Assembly: GCF_000972845.2 (NCBI RefSeq)
Contig: NC_040018.1
Coordinates: 16,403,157 to 16,467,156, forward strand
Direction: 5' to 3'
Length of the DNA stretch: 64,000 nt
From: Larimichthys crocea
Lineage: Eukaryota; Chordata; Actinopteri; Sciaenidae
The notes under the pieces were generated by a model. It worked only from the letters and a program-made list of their open reading frames with translations, had not been told where the DNA came from and made no database searches. The position numbers and the translations under genes are program-made. Positions 27,809 through 39,800 of this stretch are shown piece by piece. Positions within the stretch are counted from its first letter, which is position 1, and each line of letters opens with the position of its first letter.

Positions 27809-30800
27809 CTGTGAATGACAGCAAGAGTAGATTGAAAAAGAAAAGTGACATATTCCAGTCCACGCTCCATGTGTGAACTTCAAATAGTGCAAATTATAGA
27901 GAATCACGTCTTAAAAGTAATTTTTTTCCTCTGTCTAAATCACACATACAAGATTCACAATAAATTACTTCACTTCCCCAAGAATTCAACCAACATTATT
28001 ACTCAGTACACTTATTTTGAAGGAAAATTGCTCATTTCTAGGGGTGCACTGATTTCGTTTGTTACATACACTTGCACATGTATGTCCCCTTTTGTTTTAC
28101 ACTGCAATCTCTATTTAAATCGGGCAACTGCTAAAAAAAAAAATAATAATAACTGAAAAAAATAATACCCCAATTTTGTACTATCTAACCTAACCTTAAC
28201 TTGTTTTCACTTGAAACAGGCATGACACCTTCAGGGGTCCACCTAAAGTTTTTGAAACTGTTCAATTTTTCTTTATTTAATTAATGTTGTATGTATGTAT
28301 GTATGTATGTTAGACATCTACATGTGTACTAAGCATCATGGTTACAACAGTAAAACTCCACTGGCAGAAATGAGAAATATGGTGTTATTGCAGCGAAATA
28401 AAACGTATCACTGTTAGTTCAGACAAAACTACCAAACAAACTATAAACATTTCTATAGTGACATTCCTACTCTCTTCTTTTTTCCCTACAGGCTAAAGCA
28501 TCGGTGTACTGTAAAGAGATTTTTACAATTAGAGGACACAAAAGAATAATGAAGGACAGAACACAAACATACACGCTCAGAATTCCTGAAAATGACAGGA
28601 GGAAGCTTTGAGCATTTTTTTTTACTCATCATATATTATTTTCTGTCACAATAAAGTTATGTTTTCAAAAACTGTAAAAAGTACTGTAGGAGTGGGGTGG
28701 TATAAATGAGCGTGAGAGAGAAAAGAAGAGATGGAGGGAGTAATGGAGAAAGGGAGACAGACAGAGAAAGTGGGGGATGGTGGGTTCTCTCCTCTGTGCA
28801 CTTGGGTGATTTCCCCTTGCCTGATTTGCAGTGACAGGCTTCCCAGCATGCTTTGAGCAGACCTGAACTGCTGCCGCAAACATGCACGCACGCGCATCCG
28901 CACGCACTCTCACACTTGTACCAGATGCGTTTGCACTCATGAACACACATCAAAACAATCATGCACATAAATGTATTTCATAACCCAACCAGAATTTCGC
29001 TGGCTGGTTAAACACAAATGCAAATATGTTCTTGAACAAGAAATTCAAACAATATTAAGTGCAAATTCCAAACATTTTTGGAAGACAAAATTATTTTAAT
29101 GATAAACTCCAACACTCATTTTGACTGAGTTTACAATCCACCTGCCTTTACAATGCAGGGGAATGTGATTGCTATGGAATACGTTATTTAAATAAAACAT
29201 GCTGTTGGATGAAACCAAAATCTGCCATTGAATGTTTTTACCCCTCATCCCTACATCTGTCACAACCAGGGCTGTCTAACCCAAGGAGGGGAGGGAGGGG
29301 AGGAATGAGAGGAAAAGCGCAAGAGTGAGTGGGAGAGTTCGAAAGGTAAGGCTAAAAATACTCCACTCGCTTAAACTGACCTTTATGTGTGAAGAGTGTG
29401 ATAGAGCGATAGAAAATAAGGAAGCGAACGGGAGAAAGAGGGAATGGTAAAACCATAAAGAAAAAGTGATGCTGAGGACCAGGAGAGCAGGGACAAACTA
29501 TGTTGCACACCCTCCTCCTCTTTCTCCGTTTCTGTCTCCCCAACCGTCCCTTACTGGTGTCCTCTTCCCCCCTCTGAAAGCCTTGCCCTCCATTTATTAG
29601 CAGTGCATGCTGGCCATGGAGACATTGAGCGAGGGATAGAGAGATAGAGGCAGAGAGGAAGAGAGAGTGATGGTGAGAATATCGATTCCCCAGTGTTGGT
29701 CTGCTCTGCTCCAAAGCCTCAGGGGTATGGGACAGGGGATGGAGAGGGGGCGAGGCGAGATGGAGAGGGAGAGAGGCTCTGCTGGAGGGGAGGGGGGGTA
29801 GCAGGGATGGAGGGGGTGAGGGTGCGAGGGAGAGGGGGTACAGCGTGGCAGCTGAATCCCCCCCGGCCTGTCTACTGAGGAGCACGTCTGATTGAGCAGC
29901 AGCACACTAACGCGCACTGACAGCCTGGCCTGCAAGGGGGCTGCCCTGCCTCCATCCACAGCACAGCCCCAGCCTTAATGCACTGCCTCTGTGTATGTGC
30001 ATGTATTTGTTGGAAAAGAGACAGAAAGATAAGCGAGTGTGTGTGTGTGTGTGTGTGTGTGCGTTTGTTCTTACCATGGTAATCTTTGTAGAGAGGGTTG
30101 GTCTCTCTCTCTGAGCCTTTGAATGATTCCAGGGCTATGGCATTGTCACATAGCCTGGTTATGCTGCCCATTAGAGCTCTGTCCTGTAGGACCAAGAGAG
30201 TGAGAGAGAGGGAGAGAGGGGGAGTGAGAGGGAGAGAGAGGAGACAGAGAGAAACATGAGCAGGTAATTAAAAGCCTCCTGACGGGCCATCAGTGTTGCA
30301 ATTAAATTAGGTCATCATTTCCCGTGGCCAGGTCATTTCTGCCCATGGCTTAGGTGAGGGTGATGAGATATAGAGGGGAAAGAGCACTGACAGGGGTTAC
30401 AGGTGTTGTCGGGGCAGGCAAATGGACATCCACCTTACATCAGGCATACATCTACAAAAGTGGCATGGGAAAAGTTAGCGGCAACCCACTGGTATTATTT
30501 TACTTCATCAAGCAACAATTTGAATAAAAAGGCTCACAATTAATGCACACACTCAAACTCACACTCAGCAGGGGTGGAGGGGAAACAGCAGCAGCAGAGG
30601 CTTGATGGGGAGAGCTCCCCCTACTGGTTAGGTCAGTGACTTGAATACAAAGTGGACAGAATTGGGAGTGAATACAGTAGATAGAAAGAACGAAGGAGAA
30701 ATATACAAAAGGGGGGGAGGAAGAAGGTACAGAGAGTGGAGAGGGTGGAGAGAGAGGGACATTGGGATGGAGGGAAAGAGGGAGTCTTGCATTATTAATC

Positions 30801-33800
30801 CTTTTGCCTCTTGAATCATTCACATCCTTCTCTCTGTGTTGGCTGCCACCGCCTAATGCAGTTTTCATGCCTTCATGTCTTTTCCCCACTCTTTCTTCCT
30901 TCTTTTCATTTTTGTCCTACTTTTAAAGTATGCATATCCCACAAGTCAGGGCCACCAGCACTTTAAGGCTATGTGAGGCCACACTAATGCAGCAATTAAA
31001 GTCAGTGTAAGAGTTTGGCTACAACAAATTATTCAAAACACTAATGCTACAGTATGGCAAATTGTGTCTATGCAGGTGAGAGGGTTAGCTTAGGCTACTT
31101 TATCTGTGCTTTTGTCTGGGCCATAATATGTTTCCTGTGCTTACTTAGGGATCCAGAGTGTCCACACACAGGGCAGAATGATGCCAGTAAGACATGTGCA
31201 TGTGCTCCACAGCTCCTTGAGTTTAAGGAGGTGATCAGGGAACTGCACATCTTTTAAAAGTCCTATTTATAATTGATAAGTGGCTCAAAAGAGTCACAAC
31301 AGTTCTGTGATGAAAGTCTGTGCTGGTATTGTTTTCTCAGATTTCATCAGTGCAAATCCCATGAACACCCTGAGAATCAGCTGACTATCACTGAATGACG
31401 TTCATCCCATCCTGCAGTATCTTACCACACCTTAAACCACAGTCACTGATGAACCCCAATTTTATCACAGTTGATTGGCTCAGATGTATGGCTCAGTGCA
31501 TGACTTATTGCGTGTGTACAGAATCAGACTGAAAACAATTCAATACATCACTATGAAGGTGGCAGGGAGGACTTTATGTCTTGGGAGAGTGTAGTCTATA
31601 TATATGTACACATTTATTTTCAGTCATATATATATGACAGAAAATAAATGCATACCACTTCCAAGGCTAGAAATGGAAACAAATGTGTTTTAATCTGGTA
31701 ACAATGGCATAGTTTTTCATTGAACTTCTGATATGACAGTTGTAGGTACAATAATGATTATATGGTTACATGCCCTGTTTCAAAATCTGCAATGTAACCA
31801 TTTTTAAAGGCAAAGCTCCCTGCCCAGTTGCAGCAAAAGATGTTCAAACTACAGATTTTAATTGTATTGTATTTTACATCCCCACATGAAATGTACTCAA
31901 CAGTTGAACCACTAAGTAACACTAGTAATAGCAGCTGATTTTAATTTAATATTAATTACATTTAATATTTCACAGACTAACTGATTAATTAAGAAAACTA
32001 TCTGCAGAAATTAATATAACAATATAATTGTTAGTTGCAGCTCTAAAGTTAAATAAAAGAAATAAAATTAAAGAAAACATTAATTGATAATTGATGGTTA
32101 ATTTCTGTAGAGGGTTGTAGGGTTTTGTAGCCCCACTCAAGTACTATACTATTCTGCCTACCCAGGACCAGTCCAAACCCTGAGTGTAAATATTTGCATA
32201 GGTCAGGACAACACTTAGTCTGAGCAGCAGGTGAGGTGTATATGGGTGCATTTAGGGAATAGTGTGTATTCTGTGTTTGCGTGTGTTTACTTGTTGGGAT
32301 GGGGCATGGGGGAAAGAGACTGTATGAAGGAAGGAGGACCAAGCTAGGACAAGCTTAATTAATGTTTCAGATGGACTGTGGCACCGGGCTGCTGTGAGGA
32401 GGCTTTCAGTGAGTTGCTCAACTTCCCAAGCTGCTCAATAATAGATATAGAGTCCAGGGCGGTCTCGGCCAGCTAACCCACTGCTACTAGTCTAGACAGT
32501 CTTCTGAAGGCCACATTTTGTTAACTAAGCTAATTATCTAAGCAAAGGCGGTAGCAAAAAAGAAGCTAACGTGTCAACTCTTAAAATGAGCATGAACATG
32601 GTGGTGACTTCCGCTGATCAATTAGAATCTTTTCATATGACAACAACATCAAGTGAGACTAAAGTAATCATAAGGTCATTTCATTGATGCCCATCTTAAC
32701 AGCCTCTCATTACCTCCATGTTGGCTTCGTCACCCAACACCTGATTCAGTCCAAAATTTCCCCCTCTCCTCTTCTTCCCCCGCTCATTCACTTCACTCCC
32801 CAGGGTGGAGAAGGGGGAGGAGACAGATTAAGGGTTTGGAGGCCAGGCCAGAGAGGGACATGGGGACCGCTCCCACCACAGCTGACATCTGCTAGTTAGC
32901 CACTCTACCTTTTTTGACTAGGCCAAGATCGCTGTGCGCTAGCAATATAGGCTTCAAGCCAGACCATGTTGTGACAACACAGCTGTTCTGAAAGTTAAGC
33001 ATCGACCTACATCTTTGTATGAAGGGTCACAGAAAATGTAGCTTCCATGCTCTTTTGAATGAGGAAGTAGGGTGTTTGAGGTGAAGGCGAGATGAAACAC
33101 TTTGGAAGAAAGTCTCAGATGGCTTTTGATGCGAGTTTGCTTCTATGGTCGACTGTCTGGGGGAGGGCTGTGGTTTGCCATATGCCTCAGCAGATGACTC
33201 CACCTTCACACTGAGAGGCCAGACTGTACACAGACGCCTGCACGCAGACTTATAACCCCCCCCCAAACACACATACACACACACAGCAAGAGACACACAA
33301 CTACAAGGAGAGATATTTGTAAGTGAATAAAATGCATACAAACACTCACACCATGTACAGCTTCAAGTAATTAAAAACACAAACAAACAAACATAGATTT
33401 AGAGGCCTTTGAATGAAGTGTGCACTTGACTGTGTCTGTTGGGGGGAGTGAGGCGTGGGGGAAGAGGCCCCTTGCAGGCCTGAGTCATACCAGGGTGAGA
33501 CTGAACAGGGTCAAGATGAGGCCCCGATACAAAAGACTTCAAACTTTCTACCCCATTAATGAACAAGACAAAGCAAAAGTACATGGGCCAAGCATTAACT
33601 CATGCTCAAAAAATCCTGATTATCTATTATCTTGAATTCAAGTTTAGCACATTATCCATCCCTGCATGTGTTGATAATTGGTTTAGGACACAACAGAGAA
33701 GGAAAGACAAAGTGAAGAGCAGAGTAAAGCAGTTATTACTTGAATGTCATGGTATTCCTGAATTGCCACAAATCTCAGAAAATAAACTGATAATAACGAC

Positions 33801-36800
33801 TCTCAACTAATTAAAATAGAATAAAAAGTGCATTTATCAGTTATATATGAGATCATAAAGTAATTGCTTATTATATAAGTTACATTAACTGTGCCTAACT
33901 GTTCTCATGTGTCAAACGTCGTCTTACCTGGATGAGGTGTGAAGGCACAGTAACTACTGCAACAGACAGCGATGACCTTAGCAAAGCACGCAGTCCGTAG
34001 AGAAAGGAAGTGAGGGCATGGACGTTCTTAGGGTTGTCATGGCAACACAAGTCATCGCCCCACAGAGCTGAGCCAAGAGAGTGGAGCCCAATTCGCAGGA
34101 TGTTGCGTGACTTTGTCTATGAGAAGAAGAAAAAGAAAAAAAAACTAAGAAATAAGAAAGAGTCAGGAATACTAAAACTGTGTAAAAAACAAACTTCAGT
34201 GACACAGTTTGATTTCATTTTGAGTTTTTACAGTGCGGATAATGATGTCTGCTTTGGGGTTATTTTGGAAAGGTGCTTTGGGTAGTATTCCCAAACTCTG
34301 GGAGAGAGCGACTGAACAGTCTGCTCACCAGCACAGACGATCGGAAAACAGTGCCCAAACGTGACTGGACACAACTGCCCAATCACAGAGGCCATCTGAC
34401 ACACGCACAATGGACCTGTCAGACAGGCTTCCAATATGGCCGCCACCCAGAAACCCCAGCACATTCTTGGCACAACAGCGATGCTCTGCAGCCAAGGGGG
34501 CCTGGGTAAGGGTGGAGTGCCTTCCCTTGGACCCCCCCCACACACACAGACTACCACAAGAGATCAACAGCAACCCACTCTCATGAAGACAGAGAAAAAG
34601 TGGCCAAACAGTAGTGGGATATATATCACTGAAACTGAAAGAATGAAGGAGCCTGTCCAAACTGTGAGAGGGTTTTTAACCTTTGGTACAATTGCCTTTT
34701 ATTTGGGGTTTCTTCAGGATGGCTCCTGATTACCGAGGTGAGAGCCAAGAGTGATTAACAAAGCTCTGGCCTAAAATCTGGTTACTTTTTTCCTTTTTTT
34801 TTTTCCTCCCAACCTCTCTTCTCTTTTATCCCTCCCCCTCTATTATCTCCTCCGCCCCGCTCCCCATCGCTTCCTCTCCCAACAGTATGACCTAAGCTTC
34901 GTTTGGATCTGGATCAGAATCACAGGCATCTAAGAAAAATAAACCCCATTGTTTCTGGGAGTTTTCCACAGTTGGCTCATAGTTTCCCAAAAGGAGGACT
35001 CTCACACTAGACTCTACATTCATCCTCCTTAACACCATTCAACATCAATGCTGTATCTTTATATATTAAGTATTAGAGATCTGTGTGTGTCTTTGTCATT
35101 ATTAAATGTCCCCTCTCTTTGTTTATCTGGCTTTGCCTACACAGGTCCATGTCTGCAGCCCAGCAGGGGGGGGATCTGTGGTAACAAGCCTGTTGCTGTG
35201 GCATCAAGAGGAGAGGCCAAACTTAACTCCTATAGTTTAGCCTATAGAAAAATCAGGGAACAGTGCCAGTAGAGTCTAGCCAAGGACCAGAGGCCAGCCA
35301 TATAGGCTACAGCCAGCCTGGGACCACAACCTAATCACCAGCCAGTCTCTGTGGAGACTCACAGTCCTGCTGCCGCCTCGGTCCCACTTGTCTCAAAAGA
35401 CTCCAAACAATATGCTCAGGGAGATTAACCCTTGTTCTAATCTGTTATGTACATAACACAGTTAATATAATAAATCTGCATCTTGTTACCAGTCCATGAT
35501 GGCAGATTAACAAATAAACATACACACACTGATCACCCATACTGGGCATTCTTGTGCCAGAGCCCATGTCGCTCTGTGCCGGTCTGCATTCCTGGACTGT
35601 GCCAACAGCATGTCAGGCGGCCACACTGCTTTAATGATGTCAGCAGTTAATCTGGCGTGTGAGTGACAGCGCTCGGGGAGGGAGGGTGGGGGGTACTGGA
35701 GGTAAATCCTATGTGTGAGTGACAGGGGGGAGAGGTGGCTCCAGGTGACGAGCAGAGGGGTCACAGAATGTAGGTGAACAAGGAAGACAGAACACAAAGA
35801 ACATACGCACACACACTATTACTGTATATATACAGTATACATACAATACAGAGAGGCACATCACAGAGTTAACAGGATTAGATTTGGCCCAGCAGATGGG
35901 GCCATCAATGTTTCTGGCATTCTGTGGAGGACTGATGATTATTAAAAACATGTATGTCAAAGGTAAGACACACACAGCTGGGACACACAGGTGAGGCTAA
36001 CCCGAGCAGGTGAAAGAGAGGTTAACAGACTTGAGAAAAGTGGTGGCTGTGACAAAAGAGATATAGGTCACAGAGATATGGGTTTTTTTTTATTCTCTGC
36101 ATATCTGCAACATAATAATTTAAATAGTTTGATGAAGGTACAACAAGCAGACATTTGCAACCTGAAAATATTAGCACCAGCAAGTCAAAGAGTTCACCTT
36201 TAATGACATTCAGTGAATGTAGGAATGTAGAATGCACACCTGTCCTTTGTGCTGATTACTGCTAGAGGCAACTTACAGCATACCTTACTGCATTTCAGCA
36301 AGGTTTCCTACCAATCAAAGTGCCAAACCACAAACAAATCCACAAACACAGACAGGTTGAATAATAGTTCTAATAATAGTAGGTAATAATAGTCTGTAGA
36401 TCTGATTAATGGAATTGATATGTGCGACCAAATTAGACTGCCTTTTGCTACAAATATGGAAACAGTCAAACTCAAACAAGCTGAAGTGGTCAAAGATTGG
36501 TGGCCTGAGGTGGACAATTTTTCTTGTTCAGCTGCTTTGTCGGCTATTTTGACTGCTTCCATAAACATATACACTGAGTATGATTGCTGTTTGGTGAAAC
36601 AAATTTCAAGAAAGTTGTAGCTGCAGAACATATGTGGCAAATATCTCAGGTTGAAAGAAACGAGCGCATACTCTTCTTACCATTGGGGCTGCTACATCAA
36701 AGCCCTCCCTGTGTATGACCTCCTGAAGTGACTTCAGCAACGCAGAGTAGGACTCAAGCATGGTACTGAAAAGAGCACAGGACAGAGAAGAGAGTGGACA

Positions 36801-39800
36801 TAGTGGAGGAGACAACCAGAAAGAGAACACAAAAGGGTTACTTAAGATGTGTAAACTGTAATTGAAACCATTTTGATAAAACTGGGCCAAGCCTATCACC
36901 GCAGTGGCTTAATCCTCTATGACTGCAGCATGTTCCTCCTGACTGTGCTTTTCTGGAGCCACTGAAGCACACAGATGATCCATATCAAGAGATCCAATTA
37001 ATTTATTTGGTTGATTAAATTACAACATGACTGGTTCTCTGTCAGCTCCCCGAGGAACTGATTGTGCAGAGACAGACAGACAGACAGATGAGACGTGCAT
37101 ATGCACAAACATACAGACAACAAAGATGATAAGTAAGAGAAGGAGGGTGTGTGGGTGTGGGGGGGGGTTAATGGGCTGATATCTAAAATTAACAAGGAGC
37201 AGCATTTTTGTGTTTAATCAGGGGTAAGATGTGCACCACTGACAAAGGGCATATAGTACCATAGGAGCAAGGGACAAGTCAAGGGATGGATCACTGCTGA
37301 GCTCACCATGTGCCCACAGGATGGCCAATAGGAATGTTAACCCCATCTTTTTACACAGGTCCCCCCACTTAAGAACGCTCCACCATTGTAATGACCACTC
37401 TGTAATGAGTCACAGTGGGCTGCTATGTCACTTGTCAATTTGACCTGCAGGCTACAAAAGCTGATACACATAGATTGGTCACACGCCAATAGCCCTGCAT
37501 AAAGAACAGTAATACACACTCATGTTGATTGCACTTGCGCCAAGTATATCCATGTACTCTATTTCAGTTATTCAGCCCAACAATGGTGCCTCCTGACCCC
37601 GCTGGGGCTAATGATAGAGCTGGTTTGGTGAAAGAGGGACACCTACCCTCCTTGGCCTCTCTGCCCATGCCCCTGCTCAGAGGTAGGGGGCTGGGTTGGT
37701 TTGACATGTAGTTGAGCAGGAGGTTGCCTCTGGTTGGCAGCCATTGTGTAGGACGGCATTGTGTTTTAGCTACCCCTACTGAGCACCCCTCATTCAGGTA
37801 CCGAAAAGGTCTAGGTGCTTAGCTACAGGGGCTAGTGCGTCTGCTAATTAAGATCATACACAGGGAAGCTTCTTTATCTCACTGTTCCTCTTTCAGAAAG
37901 GAGGAGAGAAGGGGGATGCTTGGTCTTAAACAACAGGATCTGTATCACCTAGAGAGCAATTTGTGCCAATTATGCCTTCAAGTGAAACGGAGCAATTTAA
38001 CAGCTAGGGTATCAACATGGGGCAGTGGACACGTGCAAGGGGGAGTAGCCTGCTTAGGAGTTTGTGTGGTACATGTGCGTGTGTAATATGCTGCGTGCGT
38101 GCGTATGTGTGTGTGTGTGTGTGTGTGCGTGCATGTGTGTGTGTCAGTATTGGGGGCGGGGCTGGGGGTACAATGGTGGAGTGCAGGTGTAGTTTCCTGC
38201 TGTCAAAATGTCTGTGAGATCTATAACCCATTCAGACGCCACAACAGTGCCACCATGTCACTCTTATTCACTAGACCGCCGCACAACACTGCAAACATCA
38301 CTGGAGAAGATTTATTTGTTCCCTCTTAACGGGCATTATTAAGTCATGAACTGATTTCAAACAACAGTGAATGTTGTCCACCTCATGGTCCATGTATACT
38401 TTGAAATGCAACATTTAATTTGTTTGCATGGCTGTTCTGTTAAACAGTCTGTTTGCTGAAATAAAGGAAGAGGGATTGTATAGAGCCTCCTCCACATCCT
38501 CTGCGCTCCAGATTGCTGTATTTACCCAGTGTGTGTGAGTGTGCCTTCGAGCGCCCTTGTGTGTTCAGCAGCACTCTCTGAGTGAAGAGCCTGCATGACC
38601 TCTGAACCCTAAGTACACTCAACGCAGGAGAAATCAAACAGACACTGAGCAAACAAGACCCTTATTTGAATAGACATACACAACCTTTACAAGAGGCTGA
38701 ATGTCTTAGGCCAATGGCAAGCTAACTCGGAATGGAGGATAAATCTGTTTTGTATCAGACGTTAAAAGAGTAAAGCGATTTAAGAATAAATATTTAGAAA
38801 AGATGAATTGATACTGAAAGCAATCCTTAGCTGCAGCCCCACAGTTTAACAAATTCTTATAAGTATCTCTCTACATGATACTGGCTTGAGCTCAATCTAG
38901 AGTTTCTTCCTTTCTCTAATGCACATGCGGTGCAGTGCTTATTAGGGCCGTCAGAATTGCTCCAAAATGACATTTGAATATTCGCTCTAAAAAAACACAT
39001 TGGTTCGAAACATTCGAATATCTATATTTGCGCATTATGTCAATAATAGGAGGACAAACTAATACGAGACATAACTACTTGTATAGGTTTTTTTGTTTCA
39101 GTTTTAACATGAAAACATACCTACACATTACAAAATAAGTAAATAAACTATTGACCTATACCGTATGGTACCATACCATACAGTCGGATATTAATTTTCA
39201 CAATCGAATCTCTGTTTTCTTTTAAATATTCAAATATATATTCAAATTTAGAATATTCACTGACAGCCCTAGTGCTTATAGTTTGTTCTCTTAAAATTAT
39301 GTTGGACTGCTTGCATTGTTGGTTTACCTGTATTCTGTGAACGATGCCATGTTTGCTTACCTGTCTTCTGTGGATGATGTCTTATTTGTGTAACTGTGTT
39401 TTGTGGATGATGTCGGCTTTGTGTCCCTGTGTTCTGCAGATGGTGTCTCATTGGTTTCCATGCATTCTGTGGATGATGTCTTGTCGTTTTACCTGTGTGT
39501 GGGTGATGACTGGGTGGGATGTTCTGGAAGGTAGAAGCGGTGGCACTTGGCTGCCTGGCGAATTTCCGGCTCCATCGTCTTGGAGACATCATAGTAGTGC
39601 CCGAACCGGGATGAGGATGCCAGAGCACTCTGAGGGGTTCAACAAGATAAATGCGTGTTAAAGCGTAAAGTAACACTACAGACTTTTAATTAAAGTGCAT
39701 TTAAATTTGTTTTCAATTATCCCTGTCTAACACTACAGCTTGCGTTAAACCTCTCAATGATGTGCATTTAACTAATTTCAGATAAGAATGAAGCAATCCA

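Larger units (their letters stand above)
27809..30074 (-). other. elp4: elp4 intron 8
   Basis: No exon was seen. It holds a GTAT microsatellite and purine-rich segments. A 177-codon minus frame at 29352-29885 is Ser/Pro/Leu-rich low-complexity translation of GA-rich DNA. Confidence 0.7.
30184..33927 (-). other. elp4: elp4 intron 7
   Basis: It contains the exon 8 pyrimidine tract (30190-30251 on the transcribed strand), a candidate element at 30250-30370 and the 40-bp palindrome at 31611. No coding evidence was seen in the remainder. Confidence 0.7.
36766..39492 (-). other. elp4: elp4 intron 5
   Basis: It contains the 33-bp minisatellite, the hAT MITE and a TG microsatellite. A unique stretch at about 37550-37800 shows mixed GC content without a recognisable function. 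Confidence 0.7.

Noticed and set aside
28039..28060. TAGGGGTGCACTGAT resembles a hAT transposon terminus
   Set aside because: No inverted partner or 8-bp duplication was found nearby.
29352..29885. 177-codon minus-strand open frame rich in Ser, Pro and Leu
   Set aside because: It is low-complexity translation of GA/GGA-rich plus-strand DNA. No domain is visible and it lies inside elp4 intron 8.
39269..39676. 135-codon minus-strand open frame with 11-residue repeats (HHPQNTG type)
   Set aside because: It overlaps elp4 exon 5 but is in a different frame from the conserved SRFGHYYD peptide. Openness comes from the 33-bp repeat being a multiple of three.
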